A DNA stretch of 54,083 bases from Candidatus Undinarchaeales archaeon SRR5007147.bin71 (GCA_014189675.1 DVAE01000010.1:1-54083); one strand, 5' to 3'. Numbered from the stretch's first letter, positions 21,790 to 30,236 are shown. Notes: a model not told the origin generated them from the letters alone. Program-made: numbers and translations.

Positions 21790-24700
21790 TGTTTTATTGT
21801 AACTTTGTGAAGATCCGATGCCTCCATATATGGAACATCCTTGTAGGTTTTCACTAAGCCAGTACATCTTATCATATCTCCCTGTACAACTGTTGTGTAA
21901 TACGGATAGCGCACGTGAAGCTTTCCAGTTCCATCTGATACCAAGAAGACCTTGCCCTTGGAAGTCTCAGAAATTGATTTCACTACACCTTCTATGCGGG
22001 TTCCCTCAGCAAATTTGGATGGCTCTTCTTTTACGTGAGATATTCTAACCATCTTAAAGAATTTAAACCAGATTATGAAACCGGCAAATCCTGAAACTAT
22101 GAGAATTGCCAGGATTGATCCGAGGTTTCCGCCGATTGCGACAGCTTTCAGGGCTCGGAAGACCGCCCCCCTTTGTCCTAGCTCTTCATTGATTTCTTTT
22201 TCAATTGAATCCGCTTTAAGACCAGCTTGAATTACCAGAAGTTCGGAATCTGAATACTCACCTGCGTTATACTTTTGTATAGAGGATTGTATACTCTGGT
22301 TGAGAGCTTTTAGATCAGCATTCAATGAAGTGACATCTACTCCTCTTCTGTCAAGCTTGGATACCAAGAGGGTCAAATTTGCCATACGGAGTTTGAGTTG
22401 ATTTATAGTGACATTTAAGTCTCCGACGGTCGTGTTTGTCCAGACTTTGGAAATCTTAAGCTCAAGAGATTTCTCAACAAGAGCCTTTGAATTCTTGTCT
22501 GTCGCCTTCCATGTGGCAACATGTGTCTTTGCCTCGGCATCGCTTGGAATGTCCCAAGCAACATCGAAGGTTACAGCCTCGCCAGAGTTCAAGTCCTCTG
22601 TAGAAAGTGTAGAATTCCTTACAGTGACTGCATACCACGAGCTCGGTATACCTCCAACAGTAAGAGCAACATCCTCAAGGCTCTGGACCCCTGAGTTCTT
22701 GATCTTTACAACTGTTGAACGACTTTCTCCTTGGGCAATTGTAAGCTGATTATCATATTCAATAATGGTAAGGGCATAGTCGCTTGCGGCTCCTCCGCCT
22801 CCGCCGCCTCCGCCTCCAGCGGACACAGCACTTGTAGCTGCGCGGACATTAATTGTTTGAGTAACAGATCCATTACTTCCATATGTGTCGTTAACCCACA
22901 TAGTAACAGAATAAGCCGTTAGGCTACTTGGGGAAGGAGCTATGAAGATGTGCTCTGTATAGTTTGTAGATGCCGCAGTAGCTATATTACTGGAACTTAT
23001 TGAATTGGAGTTGTCGCTGATATAATACATTGCTCCAGTAAAGTTCTGACCGCTGTGAGCGTAAATAGCACTTCCATTTAGCTTAACTCGAGAGCCAGCA
23101 TCAACTGTTGTAGCGTTGAAAATTCCATTACTTGGGTTTGCATTATCCCCTGAGACATTTATTTTTGGAAGTGCTCCGAAGTTTTTGTTGGTGAGATTCT
23201 GGCTGTTATTAAGAGTGAACTCGCTGACACTTGAGTTGGTCATATACGCGTCGAAGTGAACTAACGGCGTGTATTTTGTTACAGGGAGATTCAGAGTAAA
23301 GAAACCGGCATTGTTTGTGGCAACGCTGTAGTTTGCAGAGCTGGTATTAAATGATACTATAGCTGCGGTGATATTATTCCAGCCGCTTGCATTACCTGTT
23401 CCATTGACATAACCTGATAGAGTTCCGTACTTTGCTCCACTTGAGAAGGCTGCAATAACCATTGCAGTTGGAAGATTATCTCCTCCAGCAGTCGAAGTAT
23501 TCCAGCCCCCAGTTGAACCGGAAACACTGTTCCTTGCCAAATAGTTAAGACCGCGCTCTATGGAGCCATGATAGAATCTGTCATTTGTTGTGGAGAAGTT
23601 TCTGTCATTATCCACAAACCAAGTTGTGTTTGTGTTATCTTCTGTAAGAGAAAGAATAGCAACCGCAGTTACATTGACAAGACCGTTTCCGTTTCCGAAG
23701 TAGCCAGCCATGCTTTGATTGGACTGAAGCCAGCGCCTTGCGGCTGTCCTGTTGTCAGAGGTATTTCCAAGTGAGGCCATCGCGTAGAGAGCCCAGGAAG
23801 TGTTTATAGTGTCGTTTCCCCAGCTTCCTCTTCCTGCTGTCCCGTTAATTTGCTGGTCTCGCAGCCAGTTGAAAGCATCATTAACAGTATCGTCGCTTGT
23901 ATTTACTCCGGACTTGTATATAGCAGCTAGAATTATAGCAGTCTCTGGAAGAGTTTTTGTGTCATTGACTATTAAAGAAAGATAGTTCGCAGAAGCTGTC
24001 AGATTTGCATAAGCGGTGTTGGAAAGACTTGACTTCTTGTGCGCTATGAGTGCCAAAGCAGTTGTGACATTTGGAGCAGCATATGTTGAGTCAAGCCAGG
24101 CAACGCTGCTATTAGAAGAATTATTGAACCTGCTGAGAACTTGTGATATGCTGGTAGTATTTGCACTATATGTGTTGTTCATAGCCCATAGTGCCCAAGC
24201 TGTTGTGTAGTTAGAAGCATTCCAGACAAACAAGGACGTGTCCATGTTCTTCTGAAGAAGTGCAGTTCCATTTTGGACAATATTTGCCCAGTTTAGAGTA
24301 GTGTTGCTTATGTTTACAGTAAGGATTAGATTTGAGACATTCCAGCGACCCCTGCTACTGTTACCTGTCGAGTTGGCAGAGAGGTTAATTGAATAGGACG
24401 TACCAGGACTTGCATTTGTCGGAACTTCAACACGTAGAGTGAATGAGACATTATCATAATTTGATATATTTAAGCCATAATCAGTACTGCTGAAGGAACT
24501 GTTCGGAGAAGTAAAGTTGAATTTCCAGCCTTCGCTCGCGTTGTTCTTGAAAATCACACGGTCCCAAGTATTTCCAGTATTATTGAGAGTTAAATTAACG
24601 AAGGCGTAGCTTTGCGTCGGAATTTCAACAGAGGTCACATTAGAATCGAAGCTAAGTATATGCAATGGCCAGAACATTTGAACAGTAACATTGCTTCCCC

Positions 24701-25733
24701 CGACAAGATTTGAATTGCTGAGGTTGAAGAGGGTATTGTTGAGGGTTCCGCCGCCGGTCTTGTTCGCAGTTACATTATGCTGATTATTTGAGTAGTTACC
24801 GCCTGAGGAATTTATTCTGTGCGTCAGTATAAAGGTAGGAGAGGTGAGCCCGCTTGCATTGGTGGTTGCATTTTTTACTGATGTTGTATTATTTGAGAAA
24901 ACTTCAACTGAAGCGATTCCCATTTCATATTTGTTTCCGTTTGCCAAGGAAGTGACAACGTAGACCTCGACATACCAGCTTGTGTTCAAGGATGACGAGC
25001 CTGTGAGAGCAGGGATTTTGCTGATATTGTGAGTTGTCCCCAAAAATGTAACATTCGAATTTGTTGCCAGAGTTATATCTGCATCACTTGTGTTCGAAAT
25101 TGTAGAGTTATATATTGTAACTGAGCTTGAGTTTGTTACATTGAATCCCCACTTGTTGTCATCCAGTGTTAAATTTACAAGTGTCGGAGACGAAGTACCA
25201 TTAAGAGTGACAGCAGGACCTGCGTGGGAATTGTTGAACACAACATTCCTGAACTCGAAGGTGCTATTACTTCCCTCAAGATAAGTTCCTATTGGTGTTC
25301 CTCTGTGAGTAGTTCCATTAACATAACGGACAATCGAGTTATTCATGGAAACTGTGCTACCTTTCAGGAAAAGAACTTCAATTCCCCCACCTGTTGCATT
25401 GGTAGTTACAGTTGTATTATTTGCATAGAGTTTTCCATTATCCCTGATTTTTAAGGTTGCATTGTGAGCGTTAGAAACATTGAAAAGAAGAGTGACGTTT
25501 TCAAGGGTGAGAGATCCGCCGGAGTTGACTGTGACATTTCCGGTAATATTAATTGTGACGTTCCCACAGCTTGTTGCGTTGACAACAGTCCAATTCCCAT
25601 TGCTTGACGGAATAGGAGTTCCTCCCGCTACACAGCCTCCAGCTAGTACAGGACCTGAGAGGGCTGCAAAGAAGAACACCGCAGCAACGCAGGACAATAA
25701 TACAAATAAGCTACTACGAGCCATCCTCACCAT
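21786..25733 (-). CDS. Giant sequon-rich surface protein with C-terminal OB fold
   Basis: About 1,315 residues. Order: signal peptide (about 1-32); beta-helix-like Asn/Thr/Val repeats (35-260); two NEW3/CARDB-like beta-sandwiches, one near 370-470; an alpha-toroid resembling terpenoid-cyclase/prenyltransferase repeats (about 490-790, repeated ALxAM and LQSN segments); a carboxypeptidase-regulatory-like fold; a poly-glycine linker; a second sandwich; a helical stalk; one membrane helix near 1200-1226; then about 80 residues that read as an OB fold (IEGVVKSISET, VFLVSDGTGKLHVRY). N-x-S/T sequons are very dense, implying heavy N-glycosylation outside. The OB fold would be cytoplasmic. ATTTAAATA 26 bp upstream supports ATG 25733. 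Likely S-layer or adhesin-like. Confidence 0.8.
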   Translation of the reverse strand: MVRMARSSLFVLLSCVAAVFFFAALSGPVLAGGCVAGGTPIPSSNGNWTVVNATSCGNVTINITGNVTVNSGGSLTLENVTLLFNVSNAHNATLKIRDNGKLYANNTTVTTNATGGGIEVLFLKGSTVSMNNSIVRYVNGTTHRGTPIGTYLEGSNSTFEFRNVVFNNSHAGPAVTLNGTSSPTLVNLTLDDNKWGFNVTNSSSVTIYNSTISNTSDADITLATNSNVTFLGTTHNISKIPALTGSSSLNTSWYVEVYVVTSLANGNKYEMGIASVEVFSNNTTSVKNATTNASGLTSPTFILTHRINSSGGNYSNNQHNVTANKTGGGTLNNTLFNLSNSNLVGGSNVTVQMFWPLHILSFDSNVTSVEIPTQSYAFVNLTLNNTGNTWDRVIFKNNASEGWKFNFTSPNSSFSSTDYGLNISNYDNVSFTLRVEVPTNASPGTSYSINLSANSTGNSSRGRWNVSNLILTVNISNTTLNWANIVQNGTALLQKNMDTSLFVWNASNYTTAWALWAMNNTYSANTTSISQVLSRFNNSSNSSVAWLDSTYAAPNVTTALALIAHKKSSLSNTAYANLTASANYLSLIVNDTKTLPETAIILAAIYKSGVNTSDDTVNDAFNWLRDQQINGTAGRGSWGNDTINTSWALYAMASLGNTSDNRTAARRWLQSNQSMAGYFGNGNGLVNVTAVAILSLTEDNTNTTWFVDNDRNFSTTNDRFYHGSIERGLNYLARNSVSGSTGGWNTSTAGGDNLPTAMVIAAFSSGAKYGTLSGYVNGTGNASGWNNITAAIVSFNTSSANYSVATNNAGFFTLNLPVTKYTPLVHFDAYMTNSSVSEFTLNNSQNLTNKNFGALPKINVSGDNANPSNGIFNATTVDAGSRVKLNGSAIYAHSGQNFTGAMYYISDNSNSISSSNIATAASTNYTEHIFIAPSPSSLTAYSVTMWVNDTYGSNGSVTQTINVRAATSAVSAGGGGGGGGGAASDYALTIIEYDNQLTIAQGESRSTVVKIKNSGVQSLEDVALTVGGIPSSWYAVTVRNSTLSTEDLNSGEAVTFDVAWDIPSDAEAKTHVATWKATDKNSKALVEKSLELKISKVWTNTTVGDLNVTINQLKLRMANLTLLVSKLDRRGVDVTSLNADLKALNQSIQSSIQKYNAGEYSDSELLVIQAGLKADSIEKEINEELGQRGAVFRALKAVAIGGNLGSILAILIVSGFAGFIIWFKFFKMVRISHVKEEPSKFAEGTRIEGVVKSISETSKGKVFLVSDGTGKLHVRYPYYTTVVQGDMIRCTGLVKTYKDVPYMEASDLHKVTIKH

Positions 25734-25813
25734 GCAAGGGACTAATCTTAGAGTATTTAAATAGTTTACGAGTTTCCCAGGAAGCGGGAAGGTTGTTACA
25801 ATTAAGGAGGTAG

Positions 25814-25847
25814 ATTTTCCCGCCAAGGACTTATGTATTTTCCCACC
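25814..25847. promoter_or_regulatory. Direct repeats in the divergent promoter of surface protein and regulator
   Basis: ATTTTCCCGCC (25814-25824) and ATTTTCCCACC (25837-25847) are near-identical, 23 bp apart (about two helix turns). A further TTTCCC and an opposing GGGAA lie at about 25779-25793. They sit between the surface protein promoter and the TrmB-like gene, 17 to 50 bp before its ATG, a good position for an operator of that regulator. Confidence 0.45.
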
Positions 25848-25863
25848 CCCAACAAAGAGTAAG

Positions 25864-26256
25864 ATGGAAGAGAATATCCGATATCTGAAAAGGCTTGGTC
25901 TGACAGAATACCAGTCAAAGGCAATGGTGGTCCTTCTTAACAAAAGAAAAACAACTGCGAAGGACATTAGTAATCTCTCAGGAATACCTCTGACAAAAAT
26001 ATACCAAGTTCTAAAAGACCTTGAAGAAAAGAAGCTTCTTTACAGTGAGGAGGACAAGCCGAGAATGTACAGGACACTGCCTGCCTACAAAATAATGAAT
26101 AGACTCCTCGGAGAGAAAAGGAGACATTTAGATAGGCTCTTAAAAGAGCGTGGAAGACGCTTAGAAAGTATCAGAAAAATTGACTTTGAAGAATATATTA
26201 GAATATACGAGGAAAAAATACACCCATGTATAGGTATCGAGCAATATGAATTTTAA
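25864..26256 (+). CDS. TrmB-like winged-helix regulator
   Basis: 130 residues. The first 75 form the TrmB-type winged helix (LKRLGLTEYQSKAMVVLL, TTAKDISNLSGIPLTKIYQVLKDLEEKKLL); the rest is a basic helical segment likely for dimer contacts. The sugar-binding domain of full-length TrmB is absent. It is divergent from the giant surface protein, with repeated ATTTTCCC motifs between them, so control of that gene is inferred. Its last 4 bp overlap the MtnA gene end. Confidence 0.82.
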   Translation: MEENIRYLKRLGLTEYQSKAMVVLLNKRKTTAKDISNLSGIPLTKIYQVLKDLEEKKLLYSEEDKPRMYRTLPAYKIMNRLLGEKRRHLDRLLKERGRRLESIRKIDFEEYIRIYEEKIHPCIGIEQYEF

Positions 26257-27206
26257 GCCTGTAGTAAGTCCTTGAAATTTTCTGGCCTGAACATCCCATA
26301 TTCAGTTATATAGGCAGTGATATAATCTGAAGGAACAAAACTAGAATCTTCTTTTAACTTCTTTCCACTTACATCGATAGAAGAGCGTGGAAGTGCAACA
26401 TAAAAAGGAATTGAATGCTCCTGAGCAAGAACTGCCTTCTCATAAGTTCCTGGATATGAATAAATATCCCCATTAGTATCGGCCTTTTCTGCAGCCATTA
26501 TGCAAATATCTATCTCCCCTGAGCGCATGACATGTCCAGTTCCAAAAGGCGGAATAGCTGCAACACTTATCCCCTCCTGAGAAAGCTCCCAGGAATTAGT
26601 CCCAGGACAGTCTTTATCTATATATACCTGAAAATTCCTTCCAAGAATGTGAGCCGAGCGTATAGGAGCAAGAGAAGTTCCGAAATCGACGCTTCCGAGA
26701 GCTCCGCCATTGCAATGAATGAGAATTTTAGAATCATTGCTTACAAGATTCCCTCCGCGCAAGCCGATGCGCTTGCACACATCAAGATAGGTAGAGGACA
26801 CCTCCTCTGCTGCGGCAAGAGCTGCCTTTTTAGCAAGCTCTATAGAATCTAGATTCTTAATTGAGGAAACAATCTTCTCAACTGAGAGGGAAACATCGGG
26901 GCTGTCGATTTCGTCTTTGAGAAGGTCGGCACTTCCATACACAGATAATCTGAAAAGCTCGTAAGCGGAACCGTCGAATTCATTGGCGGACTGAGCAACT
27001 GCATAGGCAGATGCCGCCCCGACAGAAAGGGATCCCCGTATGACACCATCTCGGATTGCAGACAGAGTTTCCTTGGCAGTTTTCAGTTCAGCTATATTGA
27101 CGGAAAATGGCAGACTCCTCTGATCTATGACCTTGACGGTCAGACCATCCATCCATAAAGACCTATAATTTTTATAGCCCTCACTACCCCCTAATTTCAC
27201 ACGCAT
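26253..27206 (-). CDS. mtnA: Methylthioribose-1-phosphate isomerase-like (MtnA/eIF2B family)
   Basis: 317-residue aldose-phosphate isomerase of the MtnA/aIF2B fold. It keeps the MtnA order: IRDGVIRGSLSVGAASAYAV, ILIHCNGGALGSVDFGTSLAPIRSAH with the catalytic cysteine, and GTYEKAVLAQEHSIPFYVALPRSSID. Two usually strict sites differ: the DETRPxxQG-type stretch reads DKDCPGTNSWEL, and the GADRI aspartate region reads AAEKADTNGD. So substrate may be MTR-1-P, ribose-1,5-bisphosphate or another phosphosugar. ATATATA about 26 bp upstream supports ATG 27206. A RuBisCO elsewhere in the window makes a nucleotide-salvage link possible. Confidence 0.78.
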   Translation of the reverse strand: MRVKLGGSEGYKNYRSLWMDGLTVKVIDQRSLPFSVNIAELKTAKETLSAIRDGVIRGSLSVGAASAYAVAQSANEFDGSAYELFRLSVYGSADLLKDEIDSPDVSLSVEKIVSSIKNLDSIELAKKAALAAAEEVSSTYLDVCKRIGLRGGNLVSNDSKILIHCNGGALGSVDFGTSLAPIRSAHILGRNFQVYIDKDCPGTNSWELSQEGISVAAIPPFGTGHVMRSGEIDICIMAAEKADTNGDIYSYPGTYEKAVLAQEHSIPFYVALPRSSIDVSGKKLKEDSSFVPSDYITAYITEYGMFRPENFKDLLQA

Positions 27207-27243
27207 AAAAAACCTTAGTAACGAAAATATATAGAGTTTTCTA

Positions 27244-27315
27244 AGCCTCAGGCGAGAGTTGAACTCGCGACCTCGTCATTACCAATGACGCGCTCTACCA
27301 CTGAGCTACTGAGGC
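27244..27315 (-). tRNA. tRNA-Thr (anticodon GGT)
   Basis: On the minus strand acceptor GCCTCAG pairs with CTGAGGC; anticodon stem CGTCA/TGACG encloses TTGGTAA, anticodon GGT (Thr, codon ACC). The D-arm reads GCTCAGTGGTAGAGC and the T-arm GCGAGTTCAACTCTCGC. Discriminator T, as is usual for archaeal tRNA-Thr. No CCA encoded. Confidence 0.93.
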
Positions 27316-27356
27316 ACGCAGAAACTATGAAATAAGCGTCTTAAATAATTATTCCA

Positions 27357-27950
27357 CTACTCTATATCGATTTCGCCCTCATCTGAAGGAAGCTTACGGA
27401 GAATTACAGTGAGTATTCCTGACTTGTAAGTGGCTTTACTCAAATTCTTATCGACGAGAACCGGAAGACGAACAAGGTTTCGAAATCCTATATAATCAGA
27501 TGAAAATCCTATATACCCAGATTCTTCCCGCTTTTTCTCAGATTTCACGCTGGCATCTATTATGAGATGACTTCCTTCCACTTTTAGAGTTATATCATCC
27601 TTCCTGAGGCCAGGGAGTTCTACTTTTACGATGACGTCTTTCCTCCCCTCCTTTACTTGGACAATGGGCTGCCTGAAGAGACCTTCCTGCATCTTGAGAG
27701 TCCTTGGAAGCTCTGGAGATTTTGAAAAGTCCCTGTTCAGCATATCTGTGAACATCTGGTTTATCCCCTTTGAAATATTTTGTATTTCTCTAAATGGGGC
27801 TGAAAGCTCAGTATACGGGAGCTCTTGTGATTTTGACTTTGTAAGACCTTTTAGCCTGTTCACTGGCTTCTTCTGAGAAACATCTTCATCTATGTAGCGT
27901 TTTGTATACTTTCGCCACCAGTCACCTTTTCTCTCAGTTTTCTTCGTCAT
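27357..27950 (-). CDS. Small heat shock protein Hsp20
   Basis: ATP-independent holdase, 197 residues. The alpha-crystallin domain lies at about 95-190: VKEGRKDVIVKVELPGLRKDDITLKVEG and the closing SKATYKSGILTVILRK with the IxI-like tail. A longer than usual N-terminal arm (about 95 residues, rich in Lys and Arg) precedes it. ATG 27950 is chosen since GATATTTAAG (27972-27981) lies 26 bp upstream; a farther in-frame start would sit inside the promoter. Divergent from hjc. Confidence 0.9.
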   Translation of the reverse strand: MTKKTERKGDWWRKYTKRYIDEDVSQKKPVNRLKGLTKSKSQELPYTELSAPFREIQNISKGINQMFTDMLNRDFSKSPELPRTLKMQEGLFRQPIVQVKEGRKDVIVKVELPGLRKDDITLKVEGSHLIIDASVKSEKKREESGYIGFSSDYIGFRNLVRLPVLVDKNLSKATYKSGILTVILRKLPSDEGEIDIE

Positions 27951-27987
27951 AGTTAATTTTAATAGCTTAGAGATATTTAAGTTTTTA

Positions 27988-28410
27988 GTGGTAATCAAAG
28001 ACAAGTACGGAAAAGGTGCAAGAGCTGAGCGTGAGCTAATAGGAATGCTCTGGGAGAGGGGATTTGCTGCACTGAGGGTAGCAGGTAGCGGTGTCTCCAG
28101 AAGACCGTGCCCTGACGTTGTGGCAAGCGATGGGAAGATGACTTTCGCATTTGAGTGTAAATCAGTTGCAGGAGACTACGTTCACCTTAGCTACGATGAA
28201 ATTGTGAAACTAATAACATTCTCACAGACCTTTGGGGCAAAGCCATGGATTGCGGTGAAGTTCGGAAGCAGCGACTGGGTCTTTCTTGATATGGCAAAGA
28301 TACAGATGACTAAAGGTGAAAATTTCAAAGTCTCGAAAACCTTTGCTTATGACGACGGAAAACGACTAGATGAGCTAATTGAAATGAATAGGGATCATTC
28401 TGATTTATAG
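27988..28410 (+). CDS. hjc: Archaeal Holliday junction resolvase Hjc
   Basis: 140-residue endonuclease that cuts four-way DNA junctions in recombination. The restriction-endonuclease-like core is intact: KGARAERELIGMLWERGFAALRVAGSG at the N-terminus, PDVVA with the catalytic aspartate, and FAFECKSV with the E-x-K pair. Start is GTG at 27988. An AT-rich TTTTAATAG stretch near 27957-27965 is the likely promoter box, sharing the gap with hsp20. The stop codon lies within an 11-bp duplicated sequence flanking a small inverted-repeat element. Confidence 0.94.
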   Translation: MVIKDKYGKGARAERELIGMLWERGFAALRVAGSGVSRRPCPDVVASDGKMTFAFECKSVAGDYVHLSYDEIVKLITFSQTFGAKPWIAVKFGSSDWVFLDMAKIQMTKGENFKVSKTFAYDDGKRLDELIEMNRDHSDL

Positions 28411-28487
28411 GCTTTGCGCGAATAGTCAGATAGTTGCCCGAAATGTCTAACTTTTCATGGAGTTATCGGGCAAAGCCTGATTTATAG
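28400..28487. mobile_element. Candidate 66-bp inverted-repeat mini-element
   Basis: A 66-bp segment (28411-28476) begins GCTTTGC and ends GCAAAGC (7-bp perfect terminal inverted repeats). The same 11-bp sequence CTGATTTATAG lies directly on each side (28400-28410 and 28477-28487), like a target-site duplication. An inner TTGCCCGA/TCGGGCAA inverted repeat adds a second stem. It sits exactly at the hjc stop. No transposase is nearby, so it would be non-autonomous; a structured 3' end of the hjc message is the alternative. Confidence 0.55.
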
Positions 28488-28542
28488 AAAAATATTTATA
28501 TGGCTAAACAGAGCCGTAGAATAAGTTTATTCCGGAGGGAAA

Positions 28543-28662
28543 ATGGAAGATACAGAAGATCAGGAAGACCGAAAAGAAGAAGACGAGGACGACAACTTCG
28601 AAGACGAGGACGACGATAACTACAGCGAAGAAGATAGTGGAGAGGAAAGCGAGGACGAGTAG
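28543..28662 (+). CDS. Tiny highly acidic protein, 39 residues
   Basis: 39 residues of which about two thirds are Asp or Glu, with three Asn/Tyr/Phe breaks and no hydrophobic core. GGAGG at 28534-28538 is four bases plus spacer before the ATG, and ATATTTATATGG near 28491-28500 is a TATA box placing the 5' end about 20 nt before the ATG. The same layout (TATA, 20-nt leader, GGAGGGAAA, ATG) occurs at the 58-residue gene. Could be a DNA mimic or polycation binder; function not known. Confidence 0.6.
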   Translation: MEDTEDQEDRKEEDEDDNFEDEDDDNYSEEDSGEESEDE

Positions 28663-28682
28663 GTGGAGCTAGAAAATTTGCC

Positions 28683-30032
28683 TTACCACTCCCATGGCTT
28701 CTTCTTTGAAAGGTAGCTTGTGATAAACTTACCAAGCTCCTCAGAATCTGAGTCCAGAATCTCCGCAGAAGCTAATATTTTACATTCTTTAGAAAGAGAT
28801 TCTGCAACATACTTTCCAATTCCGTAGTCAATTGGGCTTTTTATTATTTCATTTAAAAGAGACTCAGGACTTATATGAATCCTGTCAATCTCAACATGCC
28901 ATCGGCCTCCTGAAATCCAGGTTTTCCTCTTCTTGTGCTTTTTTGCAAATTCATCCTGGAATTTCTGGTCTACATCTGTTGGAGGCCCATCTACTTTTTG
29001 TTTTTTTGGGAGAAACTCAGTCTCCAAATCTATAAGAATATGTGAAAGTTCTCCTGAGGCGTATGAATATCCTAGAACAGGGAAATGTGCCCTTTTCATG
29101 GAAGATACAATAGTGTGCGCACTCTTCCTCAGCTGAGAATATAATATATCCTCTACAACTTTTGGAGGCTTGAATTCCATGATGACCAGATGCCCTCTCT
29201 TGGACAAGTCTTTTTTGAGTCTGTCCTTGGAAAGGGATTCTACCTCATTCGGGAAAAAGAACTCTATTCTGTGCTTTTTTCGGAAGTCTCTACAAGCATT
29301 GATGAATATTTCATACTTGTCTTTGTCGAGAGCAGCGGCAACGTTCCGATTTTTATCCGTTGGGTCTATCACAATAAGAGAATCATCGAAATTCCGTGCT
29401 GTTCCGAAATCTTCATTGTCAATTGACTGACCAAGCTTCCACTTACTTGAGGAGGAAAGAAGATTAAGGAAAGTTCCGTATTCTAAAATCAAAAGCTCAC
29501 AAAGATATCCGGAGAAGCCGCGCACCTTCTCCTTTGCACCGTATACTCCGATGCCCTGCATGAACCTTTTGAGAAGACGAACCTCATTTGCCTGCGTTCC
29601 TGAGAAATTTTTGAGAATATATTCAGTATGAAAAGGTGTCCTATCCACAGCACTCTTTATTTTGGACGCAGACTTCATTTTATAGCATGGAACTATATCA
29701 AGAGTAAACTCCTTTATTGTGCTTCTGATGTAAGGATGCTCTGCATAGACAAGCTCCGGCTTTCCACCGAGCTTCTTGATTATTTTTTTTCCGAAGGAAA
29801 TACCATCCTTTTCAAGTTTTGAACGGGAAACGTCCTCTTTGAAAGATATAAAAACGTCAACATCATGAGTTCCGGAAACCCAAGTTCCCTTGGCTATTGA
29901 GCCCTGAACAGTGGCCTCAATTCCTACATCATTGGCGGTTCTCAGAACACTTTTGGTGAATTTGTTAAGAGCGTCAATCTCTTCCTTTGAAGGAGTTACC
30001 CTCTCCAGGACATCCTTTAGGAGCTTTTCCAT
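28683..30032 (-). CDS. cca: CCA-adding tRNA nucleotidyltransferase, archaeal class I
   Basis: Adds the 3' CCA to tRNAs; needed because none of the five tRNA genes here encodes CCA. 449 residues with the class I signature GSIAKGTWVSGTHDVDVFISF near residue 44 carrying the catalytic aspartates, a third carboxylate in FTLDIVPCYK, then the RLLKRFMQGIGVYG helix region and tail domains (GYSYASGELSHILIDLE). Length is as expected. It is a single gene, 74 bp or more from the sRNA candidate upstream. Confidence 0.95.
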   Translation of the reverse strand: MEKLLKDVLERVTPSKEEIDALNKFTKSVLRTANDVGIEATVQGSIAKGTWVSGTHDVDVFISFKEDVSRSKLEKDGISFGKKIIKKLGGKPELVYAEHPYIRSTIKEFTLDIVPCYKMKSASKIKSAVDRTPFHTEYILKNFSGTQANEVRLLKRFMQGIGVYGAKEKVRGFSGYLCELLILEYGTFLNLLSSSSKWKLGQSIDNEDFGTARNFDDSLIVIDPTDKNRNVAAALDKDKYEIFINACRDFRKKHRIEFFFPNEVESLSKDRLKKDLSKRGHLVIMEFKPPKVVEDILYSQLRKSAHTIVSSMKRAHFPVLGYSYASGELSHILIDLETEFLPKKQKVDGPPTDVDQKFQDEFAKKHKKRKTWISGGRWHVEIDRIHISPESLLNEIIKSPIDYGIGKYVAESLSKECKILASAEILDSDSEELGKFITSYLSKKKPWEW

Positions 30033-30101
30033 GGGAGGGACTATGAGAAGTGGATATAAAAGAATTGCGAATCGGCGGAGAAAAAACTGAGTAAGGAGTA
30101 T

Positions 30102-30170
30102 GTTGCTCAGAAGCTACCAACCGTTCATCATCTTTGGGGCAATCAGAGGGTGTTCACTTCTTCATTGCAC
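30102..30170 (-). ncRNA. Candidate C/D box sRNA (2'-O-methylation guide)
   Basis: In the 200-bp gap between cca and the S3Ae gene the minus strand reads box C-like ATGAAGA (30159-30165), 12-nt spacer, D' CTGA (30143-30146), 11 nt, a perfect C' ATGATGA (30125-30131), 14-nt spacer, and D CTGA (30107-30110). TGC before C and GCA after D can pair as the terminal stem. TTTTTATA at about 30193-30200 is about 26 bp upstream. Box order, spacing and promoter fit archaeal C/D sRNAs. Targets not determined. Confidence 0.6.
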
Positions 30171-30236
30171 TAAAATAAGTGAGCAAGGAGGTATAAAAAG
30201 ATAGTGTAGAGGTGAATAAGAACAGAAAAAAAAATA

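Noticed and set aside
25734-25967. N-terminal extension of the giant surface protein beyond 25733
   Set aside because: It would run through the TATA box and into the divergent regulator, and place the signal peptide internally.
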